Source of the DNA: Alphaproteobacteria bacterium
GTDB taxonomy: Bacteria > Pseudomonadota > Alphaproteobacteria > JAJTHO01 > CANGXP01
Reading direction: 5' to 3'
DNA: 64,000 bases
Assembly: GCA_947457935.1 (NCBI GenBank)
Contig: CANGXP010000004.1
Span: 26,161-90,160 of the forward strand
Shown: positions 18,057 through 27,688 of the stretch, one piece after another
Position numbering within the stretch: position 1 is the stretch's first letter
Layout: each line of letters begins with the position of its first letter
Program-made: the position numbers and the translations under genes
The notes under the pieces: model-generated
Databases searched by the model: none
What the model was told of the DNA's origin: nothing
Seen by the model: the letters and a program-made list of their open reading frames with translations, nothing else

Positions 18057-19892
18057 ATGTGTGGCATCATCGGCATTATTTCCAAAGCAACCCCTGCTAC
18101 CCCGATGATTGTGGAGGCATTGAAACGCCTTGAGTATCGCGGGTATGACTCCGCAGGGATTGCAACGCTTGACAACGGGCATATCACCCGTGCGCGCGCC
18201 ATGGGCAAAATCACGAACCTTGAAAAAGTCCTACAAGAACAGCCTTTACACGGCACTATCGGCATTGGGCATACCCGTTGGGCAACGCATGGCGCACCCA
18301 GTGAAAATAACGCGCACCCCCATGCAACGGAGAAAGTCGCCGTAGTGCATAATGGGATTATTGAAAATTTCGCCGCCCTCAAGGCAGAATTGGTTGCAAA
18401 GGGGCATGTTTTTACGAGTGAGACAGACACGGAAGTTGTCGCGCATCTCCTGACTGATTTTCTGAATAATGGGCATAGCCCCGAACAAGCGATGGCAGCG
18501 ACGACTAAACATCTGCATGGTGCATTTGCGCTTGCTGTGTTGTTTAAGGGGCATGAAGAAATGCTGATGGGCGCGCGGCGGGGCAGTCCGCTGGTGGTGG
18601 GCTATGGCGATAACGCCATGTATTTAGGATCAGATGCGCTCGCCCTTGCGCCGCTCACGCAACGCATCAGCTACCTGCAAGAAGACGATTGGGTGATTCT
18701 TCGCAGCGATGGCGTAGAGATTTTTGATAGCGCAGGAACACCCGTTCATCGGGAGATTGTCTTGAGTGGTTTGACGGGGGCGATGATTGGCAAGGGTCGG
18801 CATCGACACTACATGCAAAAAGAAATTTATGAGCAACCCACCGTGTTGGGGGATACGCTGCAAGCGTTTCTCAACCCTGTGGATAGCAGGTTGCGCTTGC
18901 CTCATATGCCGTTCGCGCTCAATGATTTTGACGATGTCTCTATCATCGCGTGCGGCACGTCGTTTCATGCAGGGGTTGTCGCGAAATATTGGTTTGAACA
19001 GGTGGCGGGATTGCGTACACGGGTTGATATTGCCTCCGAATATCGCTATCGTCCGTTTGTGGAAAGCCACCGCACCCTTTGTATCTTTATTTCTCAATCA
19101 GGGGAAACAGCGGATACACTGGCAGCGCTTCGGTATGCCAAAGAAAACGGGCAGAAAACCCTTGCGATTGTGAACGTGCCCAGCAGCACCATGGCGCGAG
19201 AGGCAGATAGCGTTCTCGTGACACTGGCAGGCCCCGAGATTGGCGTTGCTTCCACCAAAGCCTTCACAACGCAGCTAATGATTCTCGCCATTCTTGCCAT
19301 GCGCTTTGCGGTGGAACGGCAGAAAATAACCGCGCAAGAGGCAGTTCTCCTTACTGATGCTTTATTGAAACTCCCTGAGCAATGCAGCTGCATTTTAAAA
19401 CTCAATACGGATTTCCTAAGAATTGCCGAAGAAATACTGCACGCTCGCGATGTGTTGTTTATTGGGCGCGGCGGGCAATATCCCATTGCCTTAGAGGGTG
19501 CGTTAAAACTGAAAGAATTATCGTATATTCATGCAGAGGGGTTGGCGGCGGGGGAATTAAAACACGGCTCTATCGCGCTGATTGATGAAGCGGTGCCGAT
19601 TATCGCTCTTGCGCCCAAAGACGCGCTGTTTGAAAAGTCCGCCAGTAACATTCAAGAAATTATCGCTCGCAAAGGCAAAGTGATTTTGCTGAGTGATAAA
19701 GAGGGACTTGCCGCGTTTGCAGCGGAAGGCAGCACACTCCTTGCTACTGTTGCGTTGCCAACCGTTCACAGCTTTACCGCACCGATTATCTACACCCTGC
19801 CTGTGCAATTCCTTGCTTATCACATTGCCGTGCTAAAAGGCACGGATGTTGACCAACCACGGAATTTAGCAAAAAGCGTCACGGTGGAGTAG
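18057..19892 (+). CDS. glmS: Glutamine-fructose-6-phosphate aminotransferase (isomerising)
   Basis: Makes glucosamine-6-phosphate, the entry point to amino-sugar synthesis. It has 611 residues, normal for the family. The mature N-terminal cysteine nucleophile is in MCGIIGI. The glutaminase domain is followed by two SIS domains (IACGTSFHAGVVAKYW, SQSGETADTL, GVASTKAFTTQ, GRGGQYPIALEGALKLKE) and the C-terminal DQPRNLAKSVTVE. It is co-directional with glmU with a four-base gap. I see no glmS ribozyme or other leader in that gap. A run of ten G follows the stop codon. Confidence 0.97.
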   Translation: MCGIIGIISKATPATPMIVEALKRLEYRGYDSAGIATLDNGHITRARAMGKITNLEKVLQEQPLHGTIGIGHTRWATHGAPSENNAHPHATEKVAVVHNGIIENFAALKAELVAKGHVFTSETDTEVVAHLLTDFLNNGHSPEQAMAATTKHLHGAFALAVLFKGHEEMLMGARRGSPLVVGYGDNAMYLGSDALALAPLTQRISYLQEDDWVILRSDGVEIFDSAGTPVHREIVLSGLTGAMIGKGRHRHYMQKEIYEQPTVLGDTLQAFLNPVDSRLRLPHMPFALNDFDDVSIIACGTSFHAGVVAKYWFEQVAGLRTRVDIASEYRYRPFVESHRTLCIFISQSGETADTLAALRYAKENGQKTLAIVNVPSSTMAREADSVLVTLAGPEIGVASTKAFTTQLMILAILAMRFAVERQKITAQEAVLLTDALLKLPEQCSCILKLNTDFLRIAEEILHARDVLFIGRGGQYPIALEGALKLKELSYIHAEGLAAGELKHGSIALIDEAVPIIALAPKDALFEKSASNIQEIIARKGKVILLSDKEGLAAFAAEGSTLLATVALPTVHSFTAPIIYTLPVQFLAYHIAVLKGTDVDQPRNLAKSVTVE

Positions 19893-19904
19893 GGGGGGGG
19901 GCTG

Positions 19905-20414
19905 TTAGTACGCTTTCTGTTGTTGCCAAATGACAGGGGCAGGAGAAGATGGTTGAGTCCCTGCGTCAAAGAAAGTCGTATGGGGATAAAATTGCCTCAG
20001 AACAGCATTAGTAGCGGTTACTTTCCCCACAAGAAGATCCGTTTTACCGTCATCAAGCATCACGTTTGGTACTTGATTTGTCACTGCATTTAATACGCAG
20101 CGTTCGGCAATCCTGCTGCCGTTGAATAATTTAGTTATTTTTGATCTAGGAATCCCTTTTTCTCCTTCTTCAGTCTTCTCAAAGTCATCCGCATCATAAG
20201 TTACTAGAAATTCATTTACTGCTTTTTGTATTGCGGCAGGCTCACCTTTTAGACTAATAGCTTGACGACACACTTGATTCGTTCTTTCGCCTTCTTGATG
20301 TGCATTCCAAAGATAATACCCTGTTCCTGCTATTATTGTTATTCCTATTCCTAGGATAGACGACGTTACTTTTAAGGGGAATCTTTGAAAGGGGGTTGAA
20401 GGTTGATTTTTCAT
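19905..20414 (-). CDS. Hypothetical single-pass membrane protein
   Basis: It has 169 residues from the ATG at 20414; a longer frame to 20495 adds hydrophobic AT-rich sequence that is probably non-coding. After a short cytoplasmic N-terminus there is one membrane helix (VTSSILGIGITIIAGTGYYLW), then a charged extracytoplasmic domain with two cysteines (VCRQAI and AERCVLNAV). No family is recognised. It converges on glmS with only 12 bp between the stops. Confidence 0.6.
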   Translation of the reverse strand: MKNQPSTPFQRFPLKVTSSILGIGITIIAGTGYYLWNAHQEGERTNQVCRQAISLKGEPAAIQKAVNEFLVTYDADDFEKTEEGEKGIPRSKITKLFNGSRIAERCVLNAVTNQVPNVMLDDGKTDLLVGKVTATNAVLRQFYPHTTFFDAGTQPSSPAPVIWQQQKAY

Positions 20415-20539
20415 GATATGCGAATTTTTATAAAAAACTAAATATGCTTGATATATAACACATAAAAAATAATTTGCAATACTTTTTATATACAAATTTT
20501 CTTATTGCTCTAAAAAAACAGTCTCGCTAGGAAAGAAGC

Positions 20540-21562
20540 ATGGTGTTTACAGTCTCTCCCCTCACACAGCGTCGGCTGCAGCGTTTTAAAGCCAATAAAC
20601 GCGGGATGATCAGCTTGTGGATTTTTCTCACACTCTTTTTTGTTAGCTTACTATCTGAAATCATTGCAAATAACAAGCCGCTTTTAATTGCGCATCAGGG
20701 AAGTTTGTATTTTCCGTTTCTACAAGCCTATCCTGAAACCACGTTCGGCGGAGATTTTACCACGGAGGCAGACTATCACGATCCGTTCCTGCAAGAAAAA
20801 ATCGCTAAAGATGGCTGGATGGTGTGGGCACCCATACGGTTTTCTTATAACACGATCGATTATGAACTTGACCAACCTGCGCCCGCGCCGCCCTCTGCCA
20901 AACATTGGCTGGGCACGGATGATCAGGGGCGCGATGTGGTGGCGCGATTGCTGTATGGGTTTCGACTGTCTGTATTGTTTGGGCTTGCGCTCACGCTGAT
21001 TAGCTCTGTGATTGGTATTATGGCGGGCGCAATTCAAGGCTTTTTTGGCGGTATCACAGATTTGATTTTTCAGCGTTTTATTGAGATTTGGAGCGGCTTG
21101 CCCACGCTCTATATCCTGATTATTCTTGCGAGTTTCATCACGCCCACATTCGGCTGGCTGTTGTTAATTATGATTTTGTTTAGCTGGATGAGTTTAGTGG
21201 GGGTTGTTCGTGCAGAATTCTTGAAAGCGCGAAACTATGACTTTGTCCGCGCCGCAAAAGCCCTCGGCGTGCCGAGTTTCACCCTGATGCATCGGCATAT
21301 CCTCCCCAATGCCATGGTGGCGGCTCTTACATTCTTACCCTTCATTCTTAATGGGGCAATTATCACCCTCACTGCCTTGGATTTCCTAGGGTTTGGGCTG
21401 CCTGCAAGCTCTCCCTCGCTCGGCGATATTGTGGCGCAAGGCAAAGCGAATCTGCAAGCACCATGGCTCGGCATATCTGCTTTTCTAACGCTCGCTATAC
21501 TACTCAGCACCTTGATTTTTATTGGCGAAGCGGTGCGCGATGCGTTTGATACGCGGCGGTAG
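20540..21562 (+). CDS. yejE: YejE-like ABC transporter permease
   Basis: It has 340 residues and closely resembles the microcin C / oligopeptide permease YejE: SPLTQRRLQRFKANKRGM at the N-terminus, GSLYFPFLQAYPETTFGGDF, GTDDQGRDVVARLLYG, and the ABC-contacting EAA region RAAKALGVPSFTLMHRHILPNA. Six membrane helices are expected. In other bacteria the gene lies between yejB and yejF. Here the neighbours are an unknown protein and a secretion gene, so the binding protein, second permease and ATPase must be elsewhere or lost. Confidence 0.9.
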   Translation: MVFTVSPLTQRRLQRFKANKRGMISLWIFLTLFFVSLLSEIIANNKPLLIAHQGSLYFPFLQAYPETTFGGDFTTEADYHDPFLQEKIAKDGWMVWAPIRFSYNTIDYELDQPAPAPPSAKHWLGTDDQGRDVVARLLYGFRLSVLFGLALTLISSVIGIMAGAIQGFFGGITDLIFQRFIEIWSGLPTLYILIILASFITPTFGWLLLIMILFSWMSLVGVVRAEFLKARNYDFVRAAKALGVPSFTLMHRHILPNAMVAALTFLPFILNGAIITLTALDFLGFGLPASSPSLGDIVAQGKANLQAPWLGISAFLTLAILLSTLIFIGEAVRDAFDTRR

Positions 21563-21572
21563 AAAACCTTAT

Positions 21573-21695
21573 ACCAACCCAAGAAAATTTCTGATATTTA
21601 GGCGAGCGGATCTAAGCTAAATGGAGTTGGCTAAAGCCAATGACTGCAGCCGAAAATGTGGCGCAGCCAAATAGCAGGAATTTAATGGGTTTGGT
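21573..21695. repeat. Palindromic element, family 3, copy 1 (intergenic)
   Basis: About 123 bp between yejE and the HlyD gene. The ends ACCAACCC and GGGTTTGGT are inverted, and the symmetry continues inward (AAATTTCTGATATTTAGGCG against CGCAGCCAAATAGCAGGAATT). The interior GAAAATGTGGCGCAGCCAAA is shared with the copy at 27822-27948 inside the pyrC-like gene. Confidence 0.85.
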
Positions 21696-21697
21696 TT

Positions 21698-23152
21698 TTA
21701 CTTCTCCCGCGCTGCTTCACTCAACGTGCCCACAATCGGTGATAACAAGAAATTGATAATACGGCGTTTCTCAATTTTTATCTCAATCGTTATTGCCATC
21801 CCCGGTTGCAGCAACACGGTTTCACCTTTTCCAAAGAGCGTATTTTTCTCCATCGAGGCATTGATTTTGAATAAATACCCTAGCTTATCATCTTTAATCG
21901 CATCATTGGAAACATGCAGTACTTTTGCGGGGATGGTGCCATAGGACGTAAACGGAAACGCCTCAACCTTCACGGTTGCTTCATTGCCAGCGCGAATACC
22001 GCCCCTATCACGGTTTAAAAGCTGCGCTTCTACTTCTAATTTTGCATCAATCGGCACAATAAACAGCAAGTCTTGGGCGGGATTCACAACGGAACCAACG
22101 GTGGTTACAACGAGCTGCTGTACATAACCATCTATCGGCGCGGTAAGGCGTGTTTGGAACGATCTGTCTTCTGCTTTCAAGAGTTCTTGCTTGAACGCAA
22201 TAGATTTATCTTGTGCCTCGCGCAACTCTTGCAGGCGTGTACGCTTAAATTCACTTTCGGCTTGCGCTAGTTTTTGCCGTTGCTGTTCAACTTGTTCTAT
22301 CACAGACGCAAGTTTGCTCTTGCTCACTTCCAAATCTTGCTGGGCTTCCACGAGTTGCTGTTGAATTTCAAGCGCATTGGCACGACTCGAAAGGCGTTTG
22401 TTGGATAAAGACATGCTACTTTCCGCCCGTTCTCGTATCAGCGGAATGGTCGCTTGCAAGCGTTTAATATCTGCGCCTAATCCTTTTTTCTCTGCCTCGC
22501 CTTGGCGCACGGCAGCCGCTAAATCTGCCGCTCTTGCTTTGAATTCTTGAGATTGCGAAAGCATCAACGATTCTTGCGTGGTAATTTGCGCCGCATTTGC
22601 TTCAACAGGCGGTTTAAAATGCTTTTGTGGATTGAGCGGGTTTTCTGCTAACGCTGCCAACCGCGCTACATCTAAAGTAGACAGAATATAGCTTTCCTTG
22701 AGGCGCGCTTTATCCGCATTACTATCTGTGGGGTTAAGCTCAATCAGCACATCGCCTTTTTTAACACGATCCCCCTCTTTCACATTAATGGCGTTCACAA
22801 TGCCGCGCTCAAGCGGTTGAATCACCTTTGTGTAGCCTGAAGGAATAATTTTGCCTTGCGCTGTTACCACCACATCCGTTGTGCCAAAAATTGACCACAC
22901 CAATGCAAAGGTGAACATACTGATAATAATCCAAATCGTCCACCGTGCGGTAGGCGAGGGGGGTGTTTCGATAATCTCCACCGCCGCTGGCAAAAATTCC
23001 AGTTCATGCTTGGTGCGTTGCAAAATAACGCGCTGATTATCATCTATACGCGCTTGCTTCCACACGTCTACATAGCCTGCCAATTTGCTGTAAGCATACC
23101 ATTCCTGCAGTCGTTCTTTATAGTTTTTATAAATCGTTTTGATTTTTTTCAT
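21698..23152 (-). CDS. Type I secretion membrane-fusion protein (HlyD family)
   Basis: Periplasmic adaptor that links an inner-membrane ABC exporter to a TolC-like outer-membrane channel. It has 484 residues, typical for HlyD. One membrane helix (WTIWIIISMFTFALVWSIFG, residues about 70-90) is followed by the lipoyl half-motif VTAQGKIIPSGYTKVIQPLERG, long alpha-helical hairpin segments rich in Glu, Gln and Ala, and the C-terminal beta domain (LTAPIDGYVQQLVV, IVPIDAKLEVEAQLLNRD). Its stop codon abuts one palindromic repeat and its start is near another. The exporter ATPase lies upstream in the same direction. Confidence 0.92.
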   Translation of the reverse strand: MKKIKTIYKNYKERLQEWYAYSKLAGYVDVWKQARIDDNQRVILQRTKHELEFLPAAVEIIETPPSPTARWTIWIIISMFTFALVWSIFGTTDVVVTAQGKIIPSGYTKVIQPLERGIVNAINVKEGDRVKKGDVLIELNPTDSNADKARLKESYILSTLDVARLAALAENPLNPQKHFKPPVEANAAQITTQESLMLSQSQEFKARAADLAAAVRQGEAEKKGLGADIKRLQATIPLIRERAESSMSLSNKRLSSRANALEIQQQLVEAQQDLEVSKSKLASVIEQVEQQRQKLAQAESEFKRTRLQELREAQDKSIAFKQELLKAEDRSFQTRLTAPIDGYVQQLVVTTVGSVVNPAQDLLFIVPIDAKLEVEAQLLNRDRGGIRAGNEATVKVEAFPFTSYGTIPAKVLHVSNDAIKDDKLGYLFKINASMEKNTLFGKGETVLLQPGMAITIEIKIEKRRIINFLLSPIVGTLSEAAREK

Positions 23153-23165
23153 AATTCATGACGGG

Positions 23166-23301
23166 AGTTACGCAGGTGAAGAATTTTTTGATGATTTCAA
23201 GGAAGAAAACTACGAAAAAACGTAAGTTTACACAAGGTAAATGCGGCTTTTGAGAAGTTTTCTAACGATGAAAGGGCAAAAAAGACGAGCACTGCGTAAC
23301 T
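23166..23301. repeat. Palindromic element, family 2, copy 2
   Basis: About 136 bp between the two secretion genes. The ends AGTTACGCAG and CTGCGTAACT are exact inverted repeats. The interior AAAAAAGACGAGCACTGC and GCAGGTGAAGAATTTTTTGA match the copy at 16538. Confidence 0.85.
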
Positions 23302-23311
23302 CCTTGCATTT

Positions 23312-25585
23312 CTATTTCGATTGCAACGCATGTAGTTGTGCATAGCGACCTTTTGTTTTCAACAGTTCTTCGTGCGTGCCGTCTTCCACTAATCGCCCCC
23401 GTTCAATGGTAATAATGCGATCGGCATCGCGCACGGTGGAAAGGCGGTGAGCAATAATAAACACCGTTCTGCCCGCGCAAATATTTTTCATGTTTTGCTG
23501 GATGATATGTTCTGATTCATAATCAAGCGCAGAGGTGGCCTCATCAAAAATCAAGATGCTGGGGTTTGTGACCAACGCCCGCGCCATGGCAAGGCGTTGC
23601 CGTTGCCCGCCTGACAAGTTTGCTCCCCGCTCTTCTAAAATCGTGTCGTAACCTTGGGGGAGTTCCAAAATAAATTCATGTGCCCCCACCAGTTGCGCTG
23701 CTTGAATAACCCGCGCTAAGTCCATTCCAGGATCTGCCAAAGCAATGTTTTCGCGCACGCTGCGGTTAAACAAGAAGTTGTCCTGCAACACAACACCCAC
23801 TTGACGGCGCAACCATGCGGGATCAATCATCGCTAAATCCGTGCCGTCAACCAACACGCGCCCGCCTTCAGGGCTATACATCCGCTGCACCAATTTTGTG
23901 AGCGTGCTTTTGCCCGAACCAGAAGGCCCTACAATGCCAATCACCTCACCTGCTTTCACATCGAAATGAATATCTTTGAGAATTTCTTGCCCGTCTAACG
24001 CATAGCGAAACGAGACGTGCTCAAACGAAATATTCCCCTTAATAGCGGGTAACCTTACGCCGCCTGCACCACTAGACGGCTCAGGCGGTGCATTCAACAC
24101 ATCCCCCAACCTGTCAACAGAAATGCTGACCTGTTGGAAATCTTGCCACAATTGCGCCATGCGTAAAATAGGCCCACTCACCCGCCCTGCCATCATGTTA
24201 AACGCAACCAACTGTCCCACAGACAGCGTGCCTTCCATCACCGCCAGTGCACCCACCCACAACACAAGGGCAGTCACTAATTTGTTGATGAACTGGGCTA
24301 TTTGCTGCCCCACAACGCCCACTTGAGTTGACGTAAAGCCAGAGGCAACATAGCCCGCTAATTGCTCTTCCCATTTGCGCTGTGCTTGCGGTTCAATCGC
24401 AAGGGCTTTGAGGGTTTCAATCCCCGTGATGCTTTCTACCAAAAATGACTGGTTTTCCGCACCCCGAAAAAACTTCTCATTCAAGCGTTTTCTTAAAATC
24501 GGCGTAATAACCCATTGTAACAGGAGATAGCAAGGAATTGAGCACAAAACGATAAGTGTCAATATCGGGCTATACATATACATCACGATAAAGAAAATCA
24601 GCGTGAAAAAGCTGTCAATGAGGACGGTAACGGCCGAACTCGTCAAGAAATTGCGGATGTTCTCCAACTCGCGCACTCGCGCCACCGTATCCCCCACACG
24701 CCGTGAAGAGAAATACCGCAACGGCAGGGAAAGCATATGCCTGAAGAGCCTTGCCCCCAACTCCACATCAATACGGCTGGTGGTATGGTTAAACACATAC
24801 GTTCGCAAGCCGCCCAATATCGTTTCATAAAGTGACGTTACAATCAGTGCAATCATCAAGACGTGCAGGGTTGTAACCCCATTATGCACTAACACTTTAT
24901 CAATGATAACTTGGAAAAATAGGGGGCTAATGAGGGCAAAAAGCTGCAAGAAAAATGAAATTATCAGCACTTCAGAGAGCAATTTCCGATAGCGATAAAT
25001 AACGGGCAGAAACCAACTGAAATCAAACTTGCGCTGCTCGCCTGCAATCCGCGCACGGCTGGTCAGCAAAATAAGCGTGCCATCCCATCCTTCTAAAAAG
25101 GACTCTTTTTCAACAATTTCTGGCTGTTTTCGTAACGGATGGTGAATCAACACCTTATCAGGTGCCGCCTTGGCAATAATAACAAACTCGCCATTTTTAA
25201 GGCGAGCAATAGCAGGTAACTGAACGTGGTTAAACCGCTCCCATTTTGTTTCAATATACCGCGCTTTCAGCTCTAACTGCTTTGCAAGGCGCAATAAAAC
25301 GGTAACGCTTGCCTTATCAGAGCCAACGCCTGATAAATGCCGCAAATGCTCAGGGTCAGCAGGAATGCCTAAGAACCGCGCCACCATGGTAAGCGCAAGC
25401 AAGCCCGTATCTAACTTGCTTAGCTGATCATCAGGAACAATATTTTTGCTTGATTGCGTATTGGCAACCTCTTCTGCTGGTTCTGCAGTCTGCACAACGG
25501 GCGTTGCAGCGGCTTTTTTACTGCTATCTCTAGCAGTTTTTTTCTCTGGTTGTGTGCTCTCATCGCCTAGAATGTCATCGGTCAT
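23312..25585 (-). CDS. Type I secretion ABC exporter with inactive C39-like domain (HlyB type)
   Basis: It has 757 residues. The order is: a disordered charged N-terminus, a C39-peptidase-like domain (about residues 60-180) without the catalytic cysteine (LDTGLLALTMVARFLG), six membrane helices (about 210-480) and an ATPase with Walker A GPSGSGKST, Q-loop VVLQDNFLF, signature LSGGQRQRLAMARAL and Walker B ILIFDEATSALD. Loss of the cysteine is typical of HlyB-class exporters that recognise an uncleaved C-terminal signal, so an RTX-like cargo is likely. None is in the window. I start at the ATG at 25585; the frame opens further to 25645. Confidence 0.93.
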   Translation of the reverse strand: MTDDILGDESTQPEKKTARDSSKKAAATPVVQTAEPAEEVANTQSSKNIVPDDQLSKLDTGLLALTMVARFLGIPADPEHLRHLSGVGSDKASVTVLLRLAKQLELKARYIETKWERFNHVQLPAIARLKNGEFVIIAKAAPDKVLIHHPLRKQPEIVEKESFLEGWDGTLILLTSRARIAGEQRKFDFSWFLPVIYRYRKLLSEVLIISFFLQLFALISPLFFQVIIDKVLVHNGVTTLHVLMIALIVTSLYETILGGLRTYVFNHTTSRIDVELGARLFRHMLSLPLRYFSSRRVGDTVARVRELENIRNFLTSSAVTVLIDSFFTLIFFIVMYMYSPILTLIVLCSIPCYLLLQWVITPILRKRLNEKFFRGAENQSFLVESITGIETLKALAIEPQAQRKWEEQLAGYVASGFTSTQVGVVGQQIAQFINKLVTALVLWVGALAVMEGTLSVGQLVAFNMMAGRVSGPILRMAQLWQDFQQVSISVDRLGDVLNAPPEPSSGAGGVRLPAIKGNISFEHVSFRYALDGQEILKDIHFDVKAGEVIGIVGPSGSGKSTLTKLVQRMYSPEGGRVLVDGTDLAMIDPAWLRRQVGVVLQDNFLFNRSVRENIALADPGMDLARVIQAAQLVGAHEFILELPQGYDTILEERGANLSGGQRQRLAMARALVTNPSILIFDEATSALDYESEHIIQQNMKNICAGRTVFIIAHRLSTVRDADRIITIERGRLVEDGTHEELLKTKGRYAQLHALQSK

Positions 25586-25862
25586 AAAATTTTTCGCAGT
25601 GGCAGTGTATGTATAAAGGTGATAAAAAGTCTGTATTACACGCATATCCGCGTGTTTAAAACTTTTTAAAACAGATGTCTTATGCTTAGTTTAAGGGCTG
25701 CAACATAAAAATCACGAAAAAACGTGTTAAAAAGTTGAATATCTATTACACTTATGGTAAAAGGTCATCCGTCATTGTTAAAAAAAATATTACTTTGCAC
25801 CCTGTTGTGGTAAAATGTTAATACTTGTGTCGTATCGTTTTTAAAAAATAGGTTATATTACT

Positions 25863-26639
25863 ATGATGTTATCCTTGGCAAGTGAATCAGGGTTTCAGGA
25901 AGAAAGAAAACTGTTGGAAGACGTTTTCGAGCCTGAACAACGCCCTGATGGTAGCTATTTCGTTTATACATATGACCAACGCTACTACAAGGTGCTTTCT
26001 GCTTGCGCAAAATTGCGCCTGAAAACACGGAATTTGCCCGAAGGCAATCCTAGCTACATTGAAATTAGTGCTGCTGATTGGGAAGCCGTTTTTGGCGGCA
26101 TTACGATTGTTGCACCCGCACAAGAGCAACAAAACCGCGTTTCATTGTCCCCCGTTACTTCAGCACCTGCTGTGGAAGAAGACGAAACAACCGATTTTAA
26201 CATTGAAGAAGCCGTAGAAGAGCTTGCACAAGCATCAAAGGCGGAATCTTCTTTTGCCGACCAGCCTGCCCCCCAACCTGAACCGAGAAAGAGCGTTACC
26301 ATGGAAGCCGTAGATTTAGAACAGCGTCAAAAAGAGACATATCGTGCGCGTACAGAGGCACTGCAATCGCGAGAAGAAGCGATTAACAGTCGTGAAGATG
26401 CCGTTCGTTCTCGCGAAGATGCTGCTAAAAATCGTGAAAGCAGCATTAGCGCTTTAGAACGTGAAATTGCGGCAAGTGAAGCAACCTTCACCGAAAAAGA
26501 AAAAGAAATTGAAGCGCGCTATGAAAAATTAGAGCGTCAACGCATTGAGCTTGAAGATCAAGCAGCACTACTGCAAAAACAAAAGCAGCAACTTGCAGAC
26601 CTCGCAGCGCATTTGCGTGGCGTAGCAGACGCGTTATAA
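25863..26639 (+). CDS. Coiled-coil protein with conserved N-terminal domain (paralogue of 54958-55977)
   Basis: It has 258 residues in three parts. Residues about 10-80 form a compact domain (SYFVYTYDQRYYKVLSACAKL). A Glu/Pro/Ala-rich linker follows (about 85-150). The C-terminal half is a predicted coiled coil with a repeated SRED-type pattern (SREEAINSREDAVRSRED). The second copy at 54958 has the same three-part architecture and FYVYYHDENYYGILSACTQL in the N-terminal domain. No signal peptide or membrane helix. A structural or scaffold role is a guess; no named family is recognised. The preceding 277 bp are AT-rich, with nothing else identifiable. Confidence 0.7.
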   Translation: MMLSLASESGFQEERKLLEDVFEPEQRPDGSYFVYTYDQRYYKVLSACAKLRLKTRNLPEGNPSYIEISAADWEAVFGGITIVAPAQEQQNRVSLSPVTSAPAVEEDETTDFNIEEAVEELAQASKAESSFADQPAPQPEPRKSVTMEAVDLEQRQKETYRARTEALQSREEAINSREDAVRSREDAAKNRESSISALEREIAASEATFTEKEKEIEARYEKLERQRIELEDQAALLQKQKQQLADLAAHLRGVADAL

Positions 26640-26710
26640 TTATCTATTACTTAAGTATTTTTCGGCTACACTAACGGCTCATAGATTATTCCCTTCAACA
26701 CAGTTGTGTA

Positions 26711-27688
26711 ATGTCTAAAATACTTCAAAAAACACCGCTGCAGCATTTGTTGGCGATTGAGGATCTGAGCGTGGCGGATATTACTGCCCTGTTGGATCGC
26801 GCTCAATTTCTGCAAGACCAACAGCTTGACTATAGCCGCATCAACAGTCCGCTGCACCAGCGCACTGTCATCAACATGTTTTTTGAAAATTCTACCCGCA
26901 CCCGCACGTCATTTGAGTTAGCGGCGCAAAAACTGGGCGCGGATGTTATCAGCATGTCGGGGGATAAAAGCTCCACCAAAAAAGGGGAAACCCTGCTTGA
27001 TACCGCACTCACACTCAATGCCATGAAACCTGCCATTTTGGTTGTGCGGCATAGTGATAGCGGGGCGGCGCACCTTCTTGCCAGCAAAGTAAAATGCGGC
27101 GTGATTAACGCAGGGGATGGATTGCACGAACACCCCACCCAAGCATTGCTCGATGCCCTCACCATTCGCCGCAACAAGGGCAAAATTGCAGGGCTGAAAG
27201 TAGCGATTTGCGGGGATATTCTGCATAGCCGTGTGGCGCGGAGCAATATTTTCCTGCTCACCAAAATGGGTGCAGAAGTGCGCGTCATTGCCCCGCCCAC
27301 CCTCATGCCTGCCTTTATTGAACAACTCGGCGTGAAAATATTTTATACCCTGACAGAGGGCATTCAAGATGTGGATGTGGTGCTGATGTTGCGCTTACAG
27401 CTTGAACGCATGAACGGACAATACTTCCCTTCCTTAAAAGAATTCTTCTATTTTTATGGGTTAGATAGACAAAAACTAGAGCTCGCCAAGCCTGATGCGA
27501 TTGTCATGCACCCCGGCCCCATCAATCGCGGCGTGGAAATTGACAGTGAAATTGCGGATGACATTAACCAAAGCGTTATCACGCAACAGGTGGAATTGGG
27601 CGTTGCGGTGCGGATGGCGTGCCTTGAAAGTCTTGCTTTATATACTCCTCCCATCACCGTTCCTAAAAAAGGATCGTTGTTAAAATGA
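26711..27688 (+). CDS. pyrB: Aspartate carbamoyltransferase catalytic subunit
   Basis: Condenses carbamoyl phosphate with aspartate, the first committed step of pyrimidine synthesis. It has 325 residues. The carbamoyl-phosphate loop is [45 protein letters not shown] and [11 protein letters not shown] are intact. It overlaps the next gene by four bases (ATGA), indicating translational coupling. No pyrI regulatory subunit is present, which fits class A or B enzymes that associate with a dihydroorotase-like protein. Confidence 0.96.
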   Translation: MSKILQKTPLQHLLAIEDLSVADITALLDRAQFLQDQQLDYSRINSPLHQRTVINMFFENSTRTRTSFELAAQKLGADVISMSGDKSSTKKGETLLDTALTLNAMKPAILVVRHSDSGAAHLLASKVKCGVINAGDGLHEHPTQALLDALTIRRNKGKIAGLKVAICGDILHSRVARSNIFLLTKMGAEVRVIAPPTLMPAFIEQLGVKIFYTLTEGIQDVDVVLMLRLQLERMNGQYFPSLKEFFYFYGLDRQKLELAKPDAIVMHPGPINRGVEIDSEIADDINQSVITQQVELGVAVRMACLESLALYTPPITVPKKGSLLK

